Origin: Dactylorhiza incarnata
Lineage: Eukaryota > Streptophyta > Magnoliopsida > Asparagales > Orchidaceae
NCBI GenBank assembly: GCA_033032865.1
Contig: JAWHQI010000028.1
Coordinates: 7,397,001-7,461,000 of the forward strand
DNA: 64,000 nucleotides
Direction of reading: 5' to 3'
Within the stretch, counting starts at the first letter, position 1, and each line of letters opens with the position of its first letter. The translations under genes were made by a program, and so were the position numbers. Shown here piece after piece: positions 32,712 through 42,655 of this stretch. Below the pieces are notes generated by a model. It worked only from the letters and a program-made list of their open reading frames with translations, made no database searches and was not told the origin of the DNA.

Positions 32712-33038
32712 AAGTTAGGTTTTTTTTTCCCGTTCGCCGCTCTTTCTCGCCCGCTCCGTTCGTTTTCTCGCCCGCTTCATCTCTCTCGCCCGCTCCGTCC
32801 CCGCCGACAAAGCCTCGCCTGCGACATTCCTCTCTCCTGCGTGCTTCTGCGTGCCTCCCGTGACATCGACGGAGGTGGGGCTCGTCGTGATGCCGCCTGC
32901 CGTCTGCCTCGACGACGCCTAATGCTGCTCTGGCGATACCTGTTGTGCTGCTCCGACAAATATGGATGCCCTGCTCCGACGTATCTTGATCCCGTACGGT
33001 GCAGTGCTGCGACTGCCTCCTGTTTTGCTAATCGTTGC

Positions 33039-33873
33039 CATGGGCTCCTTTGTTACTACTACTACTCCGACAAGCACTACTCCGACCATTGCTTCCGCAG
33101 GGGACTCTACCAATACCTTTCCTCCCAACGCGAGGATTGCAACTACTATCCTTACCTCCTCCAATTTTCAATTATGGAAGAAGGGGGTTACTATGTCTCT
33201 TGCAGGCATACGACGTACTCACCACCTTACTCGTCTCCCAACTCATGAAGTGGGGAGTACCGAATATGATGACTGGTATAGTGATGATTGCCATATTTTT
33301 GCTCTTCTCCTGAGTTCCATGGATCCATCTGTCCAGCAAATGTGCAAGAACTGCGACAGCACCAAAGAACTATGGGACACTCTCCACATGATGTTCTCTC
33401 AGGCGAACAACCTCTCTCGACTTGGTGAACTCTTCCTCAAGATAGCTGACCTGAGACAGGGAGCGCGTCCTGTTACCGAGTACTTTGCTGAATGGAAGGT
33501 TCTGGCTGATGAGATTTTAGACCTTTGGGAAATTCCCTCTACTAGGGAAGGCCATCAGGCTCAACGTGAATACATGGTGCTCCTTTGGCTGTTGAATGGA
33601 TTGGATCCACACTTCTCCACAACGAAGACTGAAATGCTAGCGAGTCCTACTACCCTTCAGACTGCTAGTGTGTACTATCGGCTTACTAAGGCTGGCTCCA
33701 TCGATACTTCGTCATCTGCTCTACATACATCCTCCGGCGAGTCGATAGCTCTTGCTTCACGAGGAGAAGGGGAACTAGTCGGGGGGGGCGCTCTGGCCGT
33801 GGTCGTGACACTGACACAAGGCATTGTGCCCATTGCGGGCGCCGGGGACATACAAAGGATACATGTTGGCTGA
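33039..33873 (+). pseudogene. copia gag
   Basis: Likely start is the ATG near 33,039 (MGSFVTTTTPTSTTPTIAS); the frame is open from 32,962. UBN2-type gag domain: NFQLWKKGVTMSLAGIRRTH, STKELWDTLHMMFSQANNLS, RQGARPVTEYFAEWKVLADE. A frameshift near 33,770, next to an eight-G run, moves the zinc knuckle CAHCGRRGHTKDTC into another frame (about 33,825-33,866). In the gag frame the protein ends at 33,873 without the knuckle. Confidence 0.85.
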
Positions 33874-36800
33874 TTAATGGAAAGCCGGACTGGGCCTCCA
33901 AACCTCCTCCACCTCGGTCGGCACACCTGGCTTAGTCTACTTTTGTACCTCCGGGATCGAGAACTGTTGAAGTATACGAGGATGAGTATCGGCGCCTGCA
34001 GGCTCTCCAGGTTGACTCACCAACTCATAGTGCGGTTGTGGCTCAAACCATTCAGCCTGTTTGTACCTCACAGAGGTCGGTCCAGTGGCTGGCTGATTCT
34101 GGTGCTTCTGATCACCTGACTAGTTCCTCAGGTATCTTACACTCATACAAACCTCATAGCGGAGCTTCAATTACTGTTGTTGATGGCTCCACGGTTCTTA
34201 TTGTTGGGTTTGGTAGCTGCAATGTGACACCTAACATGACACTCTCCTTAGTGGCGCATGTCCCTCAGTCTGCTTACAATCTATTGTCTATTAGTAAGCC
34301 TACAAATGATTTGAATTGTATTGCTATATTCACCTCTTCTGGTTGCAGTTTTCAGGAATAGTCGACGAGCCGTATTATTGGTAGAGGGAAGCTGCGTGGT
34401 GGCGTCTATGTCCTGGACGAAGTTTCCCACCTTGCTTGTACCGCAGCCTCCACCAAATTCCTAGATCTTCATTATCGTCATGGTCATCCATCTATGCAGG
34501 TCATGCGTCGTCTGTATCCTGAGCTTGGGAAAGTTTCCCCTCTTAGTTGTGAGTCTTGTTTGTTTACTAAACTCCACAGAGTTAGCTATAGTCCTCGTCT
34601 TGATGCTCGTGCTTCTGCACCTTTTGATTTACTTCATTCAGATGTTTGGGGACCGTGTCCTGTTCCTACGTTGTTAAGGCACAAGTATTATGTCACTTTC
34701 ATTGATTATTTTTCTCGTATGACTTGGGTTTATTTAATGAAAAATCGTTCTGAGCTACCTTCTGTTTTTCAAAACTTATGAAATGAAATATTCACTCAAT
34801 TTTCTGTCCGTGTTAAGTGTCTTCGCACTGATAATGGCCGGGAATACCTGTCTCAGTCTATGTCTACCTTTCTTTCTGACAAAGGCATAATCCACCAAAC
34901 TACTTGCCCGGATACCCCTCATCAAAATGGTGTTGCCGAACGCAAAAATCGGCATCTCCTTGAAGTCACCCGGGCAATCCTCCACCACAAACACGCATCC
35001 AAACACTTCTGGGGGGATGTCGTACTTACTATTGCACACCTTATTAATCATCTTCCCACTCACATCCTTCAGGGGGAAACACCCTACCACACTCTCTATC
35101 CTGACCATCACGGTCCCCTCCTCCCTTTGAAGGTATTTGTGTGTGTCTGCTATGTTCGGGATGCTCGTCCCTTTGTCTCCAAACTTGATCCTCATGCCTT
35201 GAAATGTATCTTCCTCGGCTACTCTCGGACCACTAAAGGATATCGGTGTTACTCTCCTGATCTCCACCGATACATCCTTTCCTCTGATGTCGTCTTCCGG
35301 GAGTCCGACCCTTATCTCTCTTCTGGATCCTCTCATCTTGATCCCTCTCTTGATGCTCTATTGGTCCCTAGGCATGAACCTGCTATCATTTCACCGGCAA
35401 TACTCCCGTCGCTCTTCTGATAATACAGTGGTGCCACCACCTCAGCCTACCTCTGTTACTGATAATGCGACGACTGTTCCTCCGGAAGAACCTGCTGCTG
35501 TACCTACTACTATTCCGCCATCTAGCCTAGAGGTTCCTATTGTAGTCCGGAAAGGAGTTCGGACTTGTCGGGAGAAACCGCTCTATGTTAACTCTTACCA
35601 GGGTTTGTCTGCTTCTCATAGAGCGCTGAACTCGACTCTTGATCGACATCATCTACCATCGACCGTGGCGGAGGCCAAAGCTCATCCTGGCTGGGCGGCA
35701 GCCATGCATGACGAATTGACTGCTCTCCAACAGAACAGTACATGGGACCTGGTTCCCTTACCTCCCGACAAGAAGGCAATTGGATGCAAATGGATATATT
35801 CTGTCATAGTGAATGCTGATGGTTCTCTGGACCGCCTAAAAGCCCGCCTGGTTTCCAAAGGTTATGCTCAGACTTATGGCGTGGATTATGATGAAACATT
35901 CGCTCCAGTTGCGAAGATGTCCTCTCTTCGAATACTCCTTTCACTTGCTGCCTTCCGCCAGTGGGCCTTACACCAGTTGGATATTAAGAATGTTTTTCTC
36001 CATGTGCTCCTGGATGAGGAAGTTTATATGGAACAACCTCCTGGGTTCGTTGCTGAGGGGGAGCGTAACAAGGTGTGCCGTCTCCTAGCGTCCTTATATG
36101 GATTGAAACAATCCCCTCGGGCTTGGCTTGATCGGTTCCGAGCTGTTGTTACCCAGTTCGGGCTTACCAAGAGTACTAAAGACTCGTCTCTCTTTTATCA
36201 GAACTCCTCGGCTGGTACTATTCTGCTACTGGTATATGTTGATGATATTGTTATCATAGGCAGCAACTCAAAAGGAATATCAAATCTCAAAGCATTCTTA
36301 CACTCTAATTTCCAAACAAAAGATCTAGGCCCATTGCGGTATTTCCTTGGGATTGAGGTGATTCATGATGATCACTCTCTCTTTATTTGCCAACGAAAAT
36401 ATGCTCTTGATCTTTTATCTGACCTTGGGATGGCTAACTGTGGCCATATGGATTCTCCGCTGGAACCAGGGGAAAAGAGTCTTCATGCCGAAAGCAAACC
36501 TTTTGAATCACCAGAGAAGTACCATAAAATTGTTGGAAAATTAAACTACCTCACCGTGACTCGTCCGGACATTGCTTGTGCGGTTGGTTAGGTCAGTCAG
36601 TTCATGGCAACTCCAACTATGTCTCAGTGAGAGTCCGTTCTCCGGATTATCAGATACGTGAAGAAGGATCTTGGTTTGGGAATATCATACAAGAGTCGAG
36701 GTAATTCCGATCTAGAGGCATACAGTGACTCTGACTGGGCAGGATGCTTAGCCACCCGAAAATCAACCACGGGATTCACTGTCTTTATGGGCGGCAATCT

Positions 36801-37191
36801 TATCTCCTGGAAGAGCAAGAAACAAACCACAGTTGCCAGATCTAGTGCTGAGGCAGAATATCGGGCTATGTCCCACACCGTTGCTGAGATCATGTGGATG
36901 AGGCAGATTCTCAGTGAAATTGGGTATCACGTTCAAGATCCCACGCCTCTATGGTGTGACAATCAAGCTGCAATCCAGATAGCCACGAATGTCGTGTTTC
37001 ATGAACGCACAAAGCACATAGAGGTCGACTGCCACTTTGTTAGAGAAAAGTATGAAGAAGGTCTTGTTTCGCTAAAGCATGTGAAGACCGGAGATCAAGT
37101 TGCAGACATTCTTACGAAAGGGGTTACGGGGACTCGAATGTACTATATATGTAACAAGTTGGGTCTGGGAAGTTCCCATGATCCAACTTGA
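33775..37191 (+). pseudogene. copia pol: protease, integrase, RT, RNase H (multiple stops)
   Basis: In order: zinc knuckle CAHCGRRGHTKDTC; protease WLADSGASDHLT (34,090); integrase zinc region (YRHGHPS...CESC), catalytic core (SDVWGP, RTDNGREY, HQNGVAERKNRHLLE); RT from 35,700 (GCKWIYSVIVNADGS, FAPVAKMSSLRILLSLAA, LYGLKQSPRAW, catalytic YVDDIVI at 36,236); RNase H (YSDSDWAGC, SSAEAEYRAMS, CDNQAAIQIA, HIEVDCHFVRE), ending at 37,191 before the purine tract. Stops at about 33,940, 34,361, 34,780, 36,590 and 36,629, plus a frame change around 35,420. All key catalytic residues survive despite the breaks, so inactivation looks fairly recent. Confidence 0.9.
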
Positions 37192-37198
37192 GGGGGAG
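37190..37198 (+). promoter_or_regulatory. Polypurine tract of the copia element
   Basis: GAGGGGGAG immediately before the 3' LTR TGTTATTAG. Confidence 0.85.
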
Positions 37199-37334
37199 TG
37201 TTATTAGACATATTAGTCTCACACCTTGTACCACCACATTATGTTCCTTCATGCTTAGTATAAATAAAGGGTGAGACCTCCATATGCGATACTCTGTTTT
37301 TCTCCCAATCCCGTAACAACTATGATAATTGGTG

Positions 37335-37463
37335 GGGCGATGCATTTCATACATATGCAAGTTGTTGTTAAAGAGAAGAATAGTAAGAAGTTTCAATTGT
37401 TTAGGACCCAAAGATTCTCATTGAGTGCACTTGGAATCATCACAAAAGTAACCGTGAGTAATT
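37335..37463 (+). pseudogene. Possible exon fragment resembling a FAD-linked (lactone-type) oxidase
   Basis: A short plus-strand frame reads VVVKEKNSKKFQLFRT then RFSLSALGIITKVTV. The ALGIITKVT block resembles the substrate-domain motif that follows the FAD domain in gulono/galactono-lactone oxidases. It is followed by a donor-like GTGAGT. No other exon was found upstream or downstream, and the copia element sits just before it. This is a weak motif match in one short frame. Confidence 0.25.
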
Positions 37464-38039
37464 GATCAACATTTTGCAATGCAAATAAGAGAAAGACCAC
37501 CGTTCATTTTTGCAGATCATAACTAAAAGCGAAGTCCATTTGCAGTTTTTGTAAAGGTGTAGAGAAGAAGAAAAAAAAAATCTTTGAACAACAATTGGAA
37601 AACTCTATAGAGTAAGCCAAAATATTGATATTGATGTAATAAAAGTCTCGATTACCTACAACAAAAAAACTACTCATTACCACTAAAAATATTGATTAAG
37701 TGTCAACAACAAATTCGAAAGATATTTTCTATCACGAGCGCGACCAGTAAGGATGCACAAAAATGATGAAAATGAAAGTACACAATAATTTCATATTGAT
37801 ATATTGCATCTGATTCTATATGTGCATCATCACTAAGTATAATAAAGAACCTTGACATAACATTTTGAGGATTATTGTTGTGCAATGTATGAAGGATTCT
37901 ACCCGTACTTTTGAGCACTTATAAGGAAGTAAGAAGCATGGATGAAAGAGAGTGAGGGCATAGAGAAGTTGGGTAAGAGATAATGGGATGGAGTAAAATA
38001 TTACGTTGGACAATCCCTAGATGCGATCACCTGGAAGGA
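37464..38039. other. No feature recognised
   Basis: AT-rich sequence without a supported frame or clear repeat. Confidence 0.4.
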
Positions 38040-38930
38040 CACCAGTAAGGAAGAAGAGACAATAAGAAGAGGCATGCATGGACCGCGTGTTTTGAGGAGT
38101 GCTCCATTTTTTTGGAAATTTAAGGGCGATGGATGGGAAGGGAAGCAGAGGGAATTGATTCATCGACGGCAATTGGGGATCGATTGTTAGCGAATTTATT
38201 TTGGAAGATTCACAAGTGGAAGGAGGAATTCAAGGGTTTGAAGTTTCACCGAACTCTCTTGTCGAGCCTTGCTGGGCAGGAGAGAGAGAGAGGTGGCGAT
38301 ATCGCAGGATGAGCAGGAGAGGTGGACAAATCATGAGATTGAGGATCAAGTGTATGAGCATCCAAAGATTAGGTCTGGAGAGGTTTTTAGTTAATTGAAA
38401 GTGAGTAGGATAGTGAACGTGAATGTTGATCAGGCGGTTATTATGGATTTGATGGTGAAATGCATTACTCATGCAATATTTTTTCGTATAAAGAAATACT
38501 ACATCAGTATGCATTTCACCATCAAATCCGTAAGAACTGTCCGATCAATTTCCGCGCTTAATATCCCGCATAGTTTTTAATCTCCTGCTAAATAACATGA
38601 AAACCCCATCCAACCCCAATCTCTCGGTGTTGTCACACTCCAACTCTCAATCCTGCGATTTCGCAACCTCTCCAACTCATCTCGCGGTATCCCCATCTCT
38701 CTGTCTTGCTCAATCAACGCTGACGAGAGAGTGCGAAGAAACTTCAAACCTTCGGATCCATGATCCATCCTTCCACTCGTGAAGCTTCATGAAAACATTT
38801 CATTGCCAATTGACTCCCAACCACCACCGACCACATCTACCGCCCTTACATCCTTCCTAAAAAATTCAGTCGCACTCCTCTAATCATGCGGTCCACGCTC
38901 GCGTCTTCTTATCATTTCTTCTTTCTCACC
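38040..38930. repeat. About 0.9-kb imperfect inverted repeat with a 21-bp perfect inner hairpin
   Basis: The left arm (about 38,040-38,440) and right arm (about 38,560-38,930, inverted) match over most of their length; both carry GCATGGACCGC-type, AGGAGTGC and GGTTTGAAGTTTC blocks. The centre has perfect 21-bp arms at 38,445-38,465 and 38,509-38,529. Both arms encode a similar peptide: plus GFEV/GFKFHRTLL-like, minus GLKFLRTLSSALIEQDREM with an open frame at 38,768-38,577. It is either a foldback transposon with captured sequence or an inverted gene-fragment duplication. Confidence 0.6.
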
Positions 38931-39059
38931 GGTATTCTCCCAAGTCGACATGCTAATCGAGGGCAATGGTGAGCGCGCGAAAGGAGAGTTTTTCTTGTTC
39001 GCCTCTTCTGATGGCATATCCTCCAAATCTACAAAGAGAGAAAAATATTATAACTACTC

Positions 39060-39440
39060 CCTATATGAGCTCAAGCCCCACTAACAGTCTCCCTCTCTCT
39101 CCTAATTACCCCTCCCTTACTCGAAACTCCCAGTCCCCAATTTCTCTCTCTCACATCACTGGCTAGCCTATGGATGCCCAATTTCTATTCAAAAATTTAA
39201 ATATAGAGCAAACCTCTTGCTGGAATTCAATTCCACCACTGGAATCCTCCCATATTCCCCTCCGACAGTCCAAATTCAACAATCCATGGTCCCTTCAGCT
39301 ACCAACACCTCGACGAGCATCCATTAAACCTTCTGATCCATAGTCATTGAAAGTTCATTGAATTATTGTAACCCCTCAGTACTGAATACTTGTGTAAATT
39401 CACTATTTTGTGAATTATTAGTTTGTAATCATTGTGATGG
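39060..39440 (+). repeat. Dispersed repeat, copy 1 (copy 2 at 50,230-50,620)
   Basis: Both copies share GGATGCCCAATTT, CTGGAATTCAATTCCA, TATTCCCCTCCG(A/G)CAGTCC, AATCCATGGTCCCT and TTAGTTTGTAATCATT in the same order and orientation, with about 75-80 percent identity by eye. No reading frame is conserved and the type is unknown. Confidence 0.65.
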
Positions 39441-40049
39441 AGTGCAACGACCGACACAAGTCTATTCCAATTGGAGGTAGTGAATCGCTTTCTGTTCGGG
39501 TGGTCCGAGTCCACAGTTGTGCCCGGATGGTCGTTCTGAGTCATTTTGATATATTATTTTATGTATTTTGAGTTGTATTTGACACCCGATCGGATCGGAC
39601 AATATGAGTCGTTCAATCCGGGTGCCCTATTTGTGTTGAGTATAAATAGATGCAAGTACTTATTTGTGGGCATCGAAGGTTGGCTGCAATTCTTGCAACC
39701 GTCGGTCGCAGTTCCTGGTGCGACGCCAGAACTTCTCCTCCTTGGTGTGACTCCAAGGTGAATCCATCTCTTCCCCCCCCCCCCCCCCCCCCACCTGCTA
39801 GCCCGCGGTTTCCCCCAGGTCGTACGCTCCCTCAGCCTCCCCTACGGCCTGTTTCCCCCACGTAAACCCTTCACCATCCGCTCCTGGATCTGCCGCCCCT
39901 TCCCACTCAAGCTGCTACCGGTCTCAAACACCCAACCCTAATCCTTCCCGTACTAATCTCCCCTGCCCAAGCCTCCTACAACCAGTTTTCCCCTTCACCG
40001 AGCCCCACAACCCTTCCCCTCCCTTTCTTGTAGCTACTCACCACCGCCT
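39441..40049. other. No supported gene; C-run at 39,773-39,792
   Basis: GC-rich in its right half. A TATAAATAG occurs at 39,640, but no credible frame follows. Possibly older transposon sequence flanking element D. Confidence 0.35.
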
Positions 40050-40899
40050 TGTTGAAACCAGAAACCTGGTCTCGACGTTCGAAAGGGGGATGCAGCTAAC
40101 CCTTACTTGACCTGAGCTAGAACCCTCGACCGGTAGCTATGAACTGAAAGACCTCCCCTTGAAAGAACACTTGAGTCTAGAGACAGAAGACCCCTTAAGC
40201 CGCAGCGCGGAGGTCCCACCACACACCCGGAAGCTCATAAGGAACTTCCCCTCCCCAGCCAATGCTGAGCCTGGGCACCTTGGAGGGCACTAAGGACCAC
40301 CTCACCGTCAACCTTCGATGACAGGGGAGGGGAGTGCTTGCTCACAAGACACACGTGAGGGAGGGGGTAGAGACCAACCCTTCCCAAGGTGCCCATGGGG
40401 GTCTATTTATAGACTTCCCAAAATTGGGCTGCGGATAGCCGAAATTCCACTATCCGCAGCTCGACCATGATCACGAACGAACAACGCAGGAAGGGAGGTG
40501 AGTGGAGGTTGAGACGTCCACTCCCCCCCCCCCTGCCGGGGGTCGGGAGAGTGGACCGAATGGTCCACTGCCTGGGCTGGGCGAGTGGACCACTCGGTCC
40601 ACTCCCCTTAGGGGCGAGTGGACCCACGGTCCACTCACCCGAGTGCCCGGGGCGAGTGGACCACAGGTCCACTCGCCCCTATCCCTGGGCGAGTGGACCA
40701 TGGACCACTCGCCACTCCTGGGCGAGTGGACCATAGGCCCACTCGCCCAGTCCACTTCCTCCCCCCCCCCCCCCGGGACTTCCTTTTTTGACCCCGACGG
40801 CCCCCAACGGGTCGGTTTACGGCTCCACGGTCACCCTCTCTATCACGACCCCCTCCACGTCGGGTCACACCGGCTCGGAAAATATGAGGGTTGTACACA
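40050..40899 (-). repeat. 3' LTR of D
   Basis: Minus strand TGTGTACAACCC...GGTTTCAACA. A TATA box (CTATAAATAG, minus) lies near 40,410. Words of the form GAGTGGACC...GGTCCACTC fill 40,548-40,748. A related LTR occurs in plus orientation at 55,898-56,660 (Y); shared blocks include the start, the TATA region and CTTCCGGGTGTGTGGTG. Confidence 0.8.
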
Positions 40900-41034
40900 A
40901 TCCCCGCTCTTTTCGAGTTTGTCTCAAGCTCGGAAAAAAAGTCCAACCCACCTATTTGACGAATAGGTGGGACCTAAGGGGAGTCCGCGAAGGGCCCTGC
41001 CAACGGGATACTCCTGCCGAGCTTTTCAGCTGAA

Positions 41035-42420
41035 CCTGACTTGAGTCGGAAGGCGAACATTTCTCCACTTAACAACCCTCCTGTGAGCCGAGCTCAACTG
41101 GAGGTGGAGAAAGCTCAACACCTTGGGCCGAGCTAAAACTCGACCTGAGGTGGAGGAAGACTCAACACCTCTAGTCGAGCCGAACTCGGCCGGAGGTGGA
41201 AGGCGAACCTTTCTCCACTTAACAACCCTCCTGTGAGCCGAGCTCAACTGGAGGTGGAGAAAGCTCAACACCTTGGGCCGATCTAAAACTCGACCTGAGG
41301 TGGAGGAAGCTCATCATCTTACCAAATCAATTACCTTTTCTGAAGTATTGCCTGCAGCGAGTCGACCCGATGAGTCTCCCATCTGCCGGCGTTACCGAGC
41401 CCGGTGAGTGGTCTCTAGTCGGGGATCTTTCCGATTGGAGGCGGAAGTACCCGTCCGCGCCCTAGGTGCTTACCTTCACCTGGGGGCAGAGGAACTCAAT
41501 GCCTTCCCAATCCAATTACCAAGTAGCGAGTCGACCCGATGAGTCTCCCATCTGCCGGCATGATTGAGCCCGGAGAATGGTCTCTAGTCGGGGATCTTTC
41601 CTATTGGAGGCGGAAGTACCCGTCCGCGCCCTAGGTGCTTACCTTCACCTGGGGCAGAGGAACTCAACGCCTTCCCAATCCAATTGGAGGCGGAAGTACC
41701 CATCCACGTCCTAGGGGCTTAGCTTGCCTGGAGGCAGAGGAACTCAACGCCTTCCCAATCCAATTGGAGGCGGAAGTACCCATCCACGTCCTAGGGGCTT
41801 AGCTTACCTGGAGGCAGAGGAACTCAACGCCTTCCCAATCCAATTACCAAGTAGCGAGTCGACCCGATGAGTCTCCCATCTGCCGGCATGATTGAGCACG
41901 GAGAATGGTCTCTAGTCGGGGATCTTTCCGATTGGAGGCGGAAGTACCCGTCTGTGCCCTAGGTGCTTACCTTCACCTGGGGGCAGAGGAACTCAACGCC
42001 TTCCCAATCCAATTGGAGGCGGAAGTACCCATCCACGTCCTAGGGGCTTAGCTTGCCTGGAGGCAGAGGAACTTAACGCCTTCCCAATCCAATTGGAGGC
42101 GGAAGTACCTATCCACGTCCTAGGGGCTTAGCTTACCTGGAGGTAGAGGAACTCAACGCCTTCCCAATCCAATTACCAAGTAGCGAGTCGATCCGATGAG
42201 TCTCCCATCTGCCGGCGTTACCGAGCCCGGTGAGTGGTCTCTAGTCGGGGATCTTTCCGATTGGAGGCGGGAGTACCCGTCCGCGCCCTAGGTGCTTACC
42301 TTCACCTGGGGGCAGAGGAACTTAACGTCTTCCCAATCCAATTGGAGGCGGAAGTACCCATCCACGTCCTAGGGGCTTAGCTTGCCTGGAGGCAGAGGAA
42401 CTCAACGCCTTCCCAAAGAA
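41035..42420. repeat. Hierarchical tandem repeats in the 3' noncoding part of D
   Basis: 41,035-41,310 holds about 1.6 copies of a roughly 160-bp unit (CCTCCTGTGAGCCGAGCTC ... GGAGGTGGA). 41,340-42,420 holds several copies of two interleaved modules: a roughly 170-bp unit starting AGCGAGTCGACCCGATGAG and a roughly 88-bp unit (TTGGAGGCGGAAGTACCC ... CTCAACGCCTTCCCAA). Long repeat arrays between integrase and 3' LTR are common in Tat elements. Confidence 0.85.
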
Positions 42421-42655
42421 CTAACCTCATCTGGGGGATGGAGGAGCTCGATATTTTCGCGATACAATTCCTCTTCTTGAAACCTTACCAACCTCTGCTC
42501 CCATGAGCCAGAGTAACTATCATAAGCTGGAGTAAGAGGTATTTCCAAAGAGAAAATCAATATACATTAAGGATAAAAACGTTTTAGATCGCCGCCACTC
42601 CAAGTATTACCAAGGGGGATTCCCTCAATATTTTGAAGGCGATACCCTCCTGACT

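Larger units (their letters stand above)
32579..37318 (+). mobile_element. Complete copia element, 4,740 bp, 120-bp LTRs, TSD ACTAT
   Basis: LTRs 32,579-32,698 and 37,199-37,318 (TGTTATTA...CCGTAACA), near-identical. TSD ACTAT at 32,574-32,578 and 37,319-37,323. Gag, protease, integrase, RT and RNase H are all present in copia order, but several stops and frameshifts inactivate it. Small LTRs and total length suggest an Ale/Ivana-like lineage; this was not resolved. Confidence 0.95.

Noticed and set aside
32255..32713. 152-codon minus frame
   Set aside because: Crosses the copia TSD and LTR, so it cannot be an old gene as a whole; the left part has no recognisable domain.
34776..35336. 186-codon minus-strand frame opposite the copia integrase
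   Set aside because: Antisense shadow of a well-supported plus-strand pol.
40402..40966. Open frames with repeated GPLAP / SGPL peptides on both strands
   Set aside because: Translations of the GAGTGGACC word block of the D LTR.
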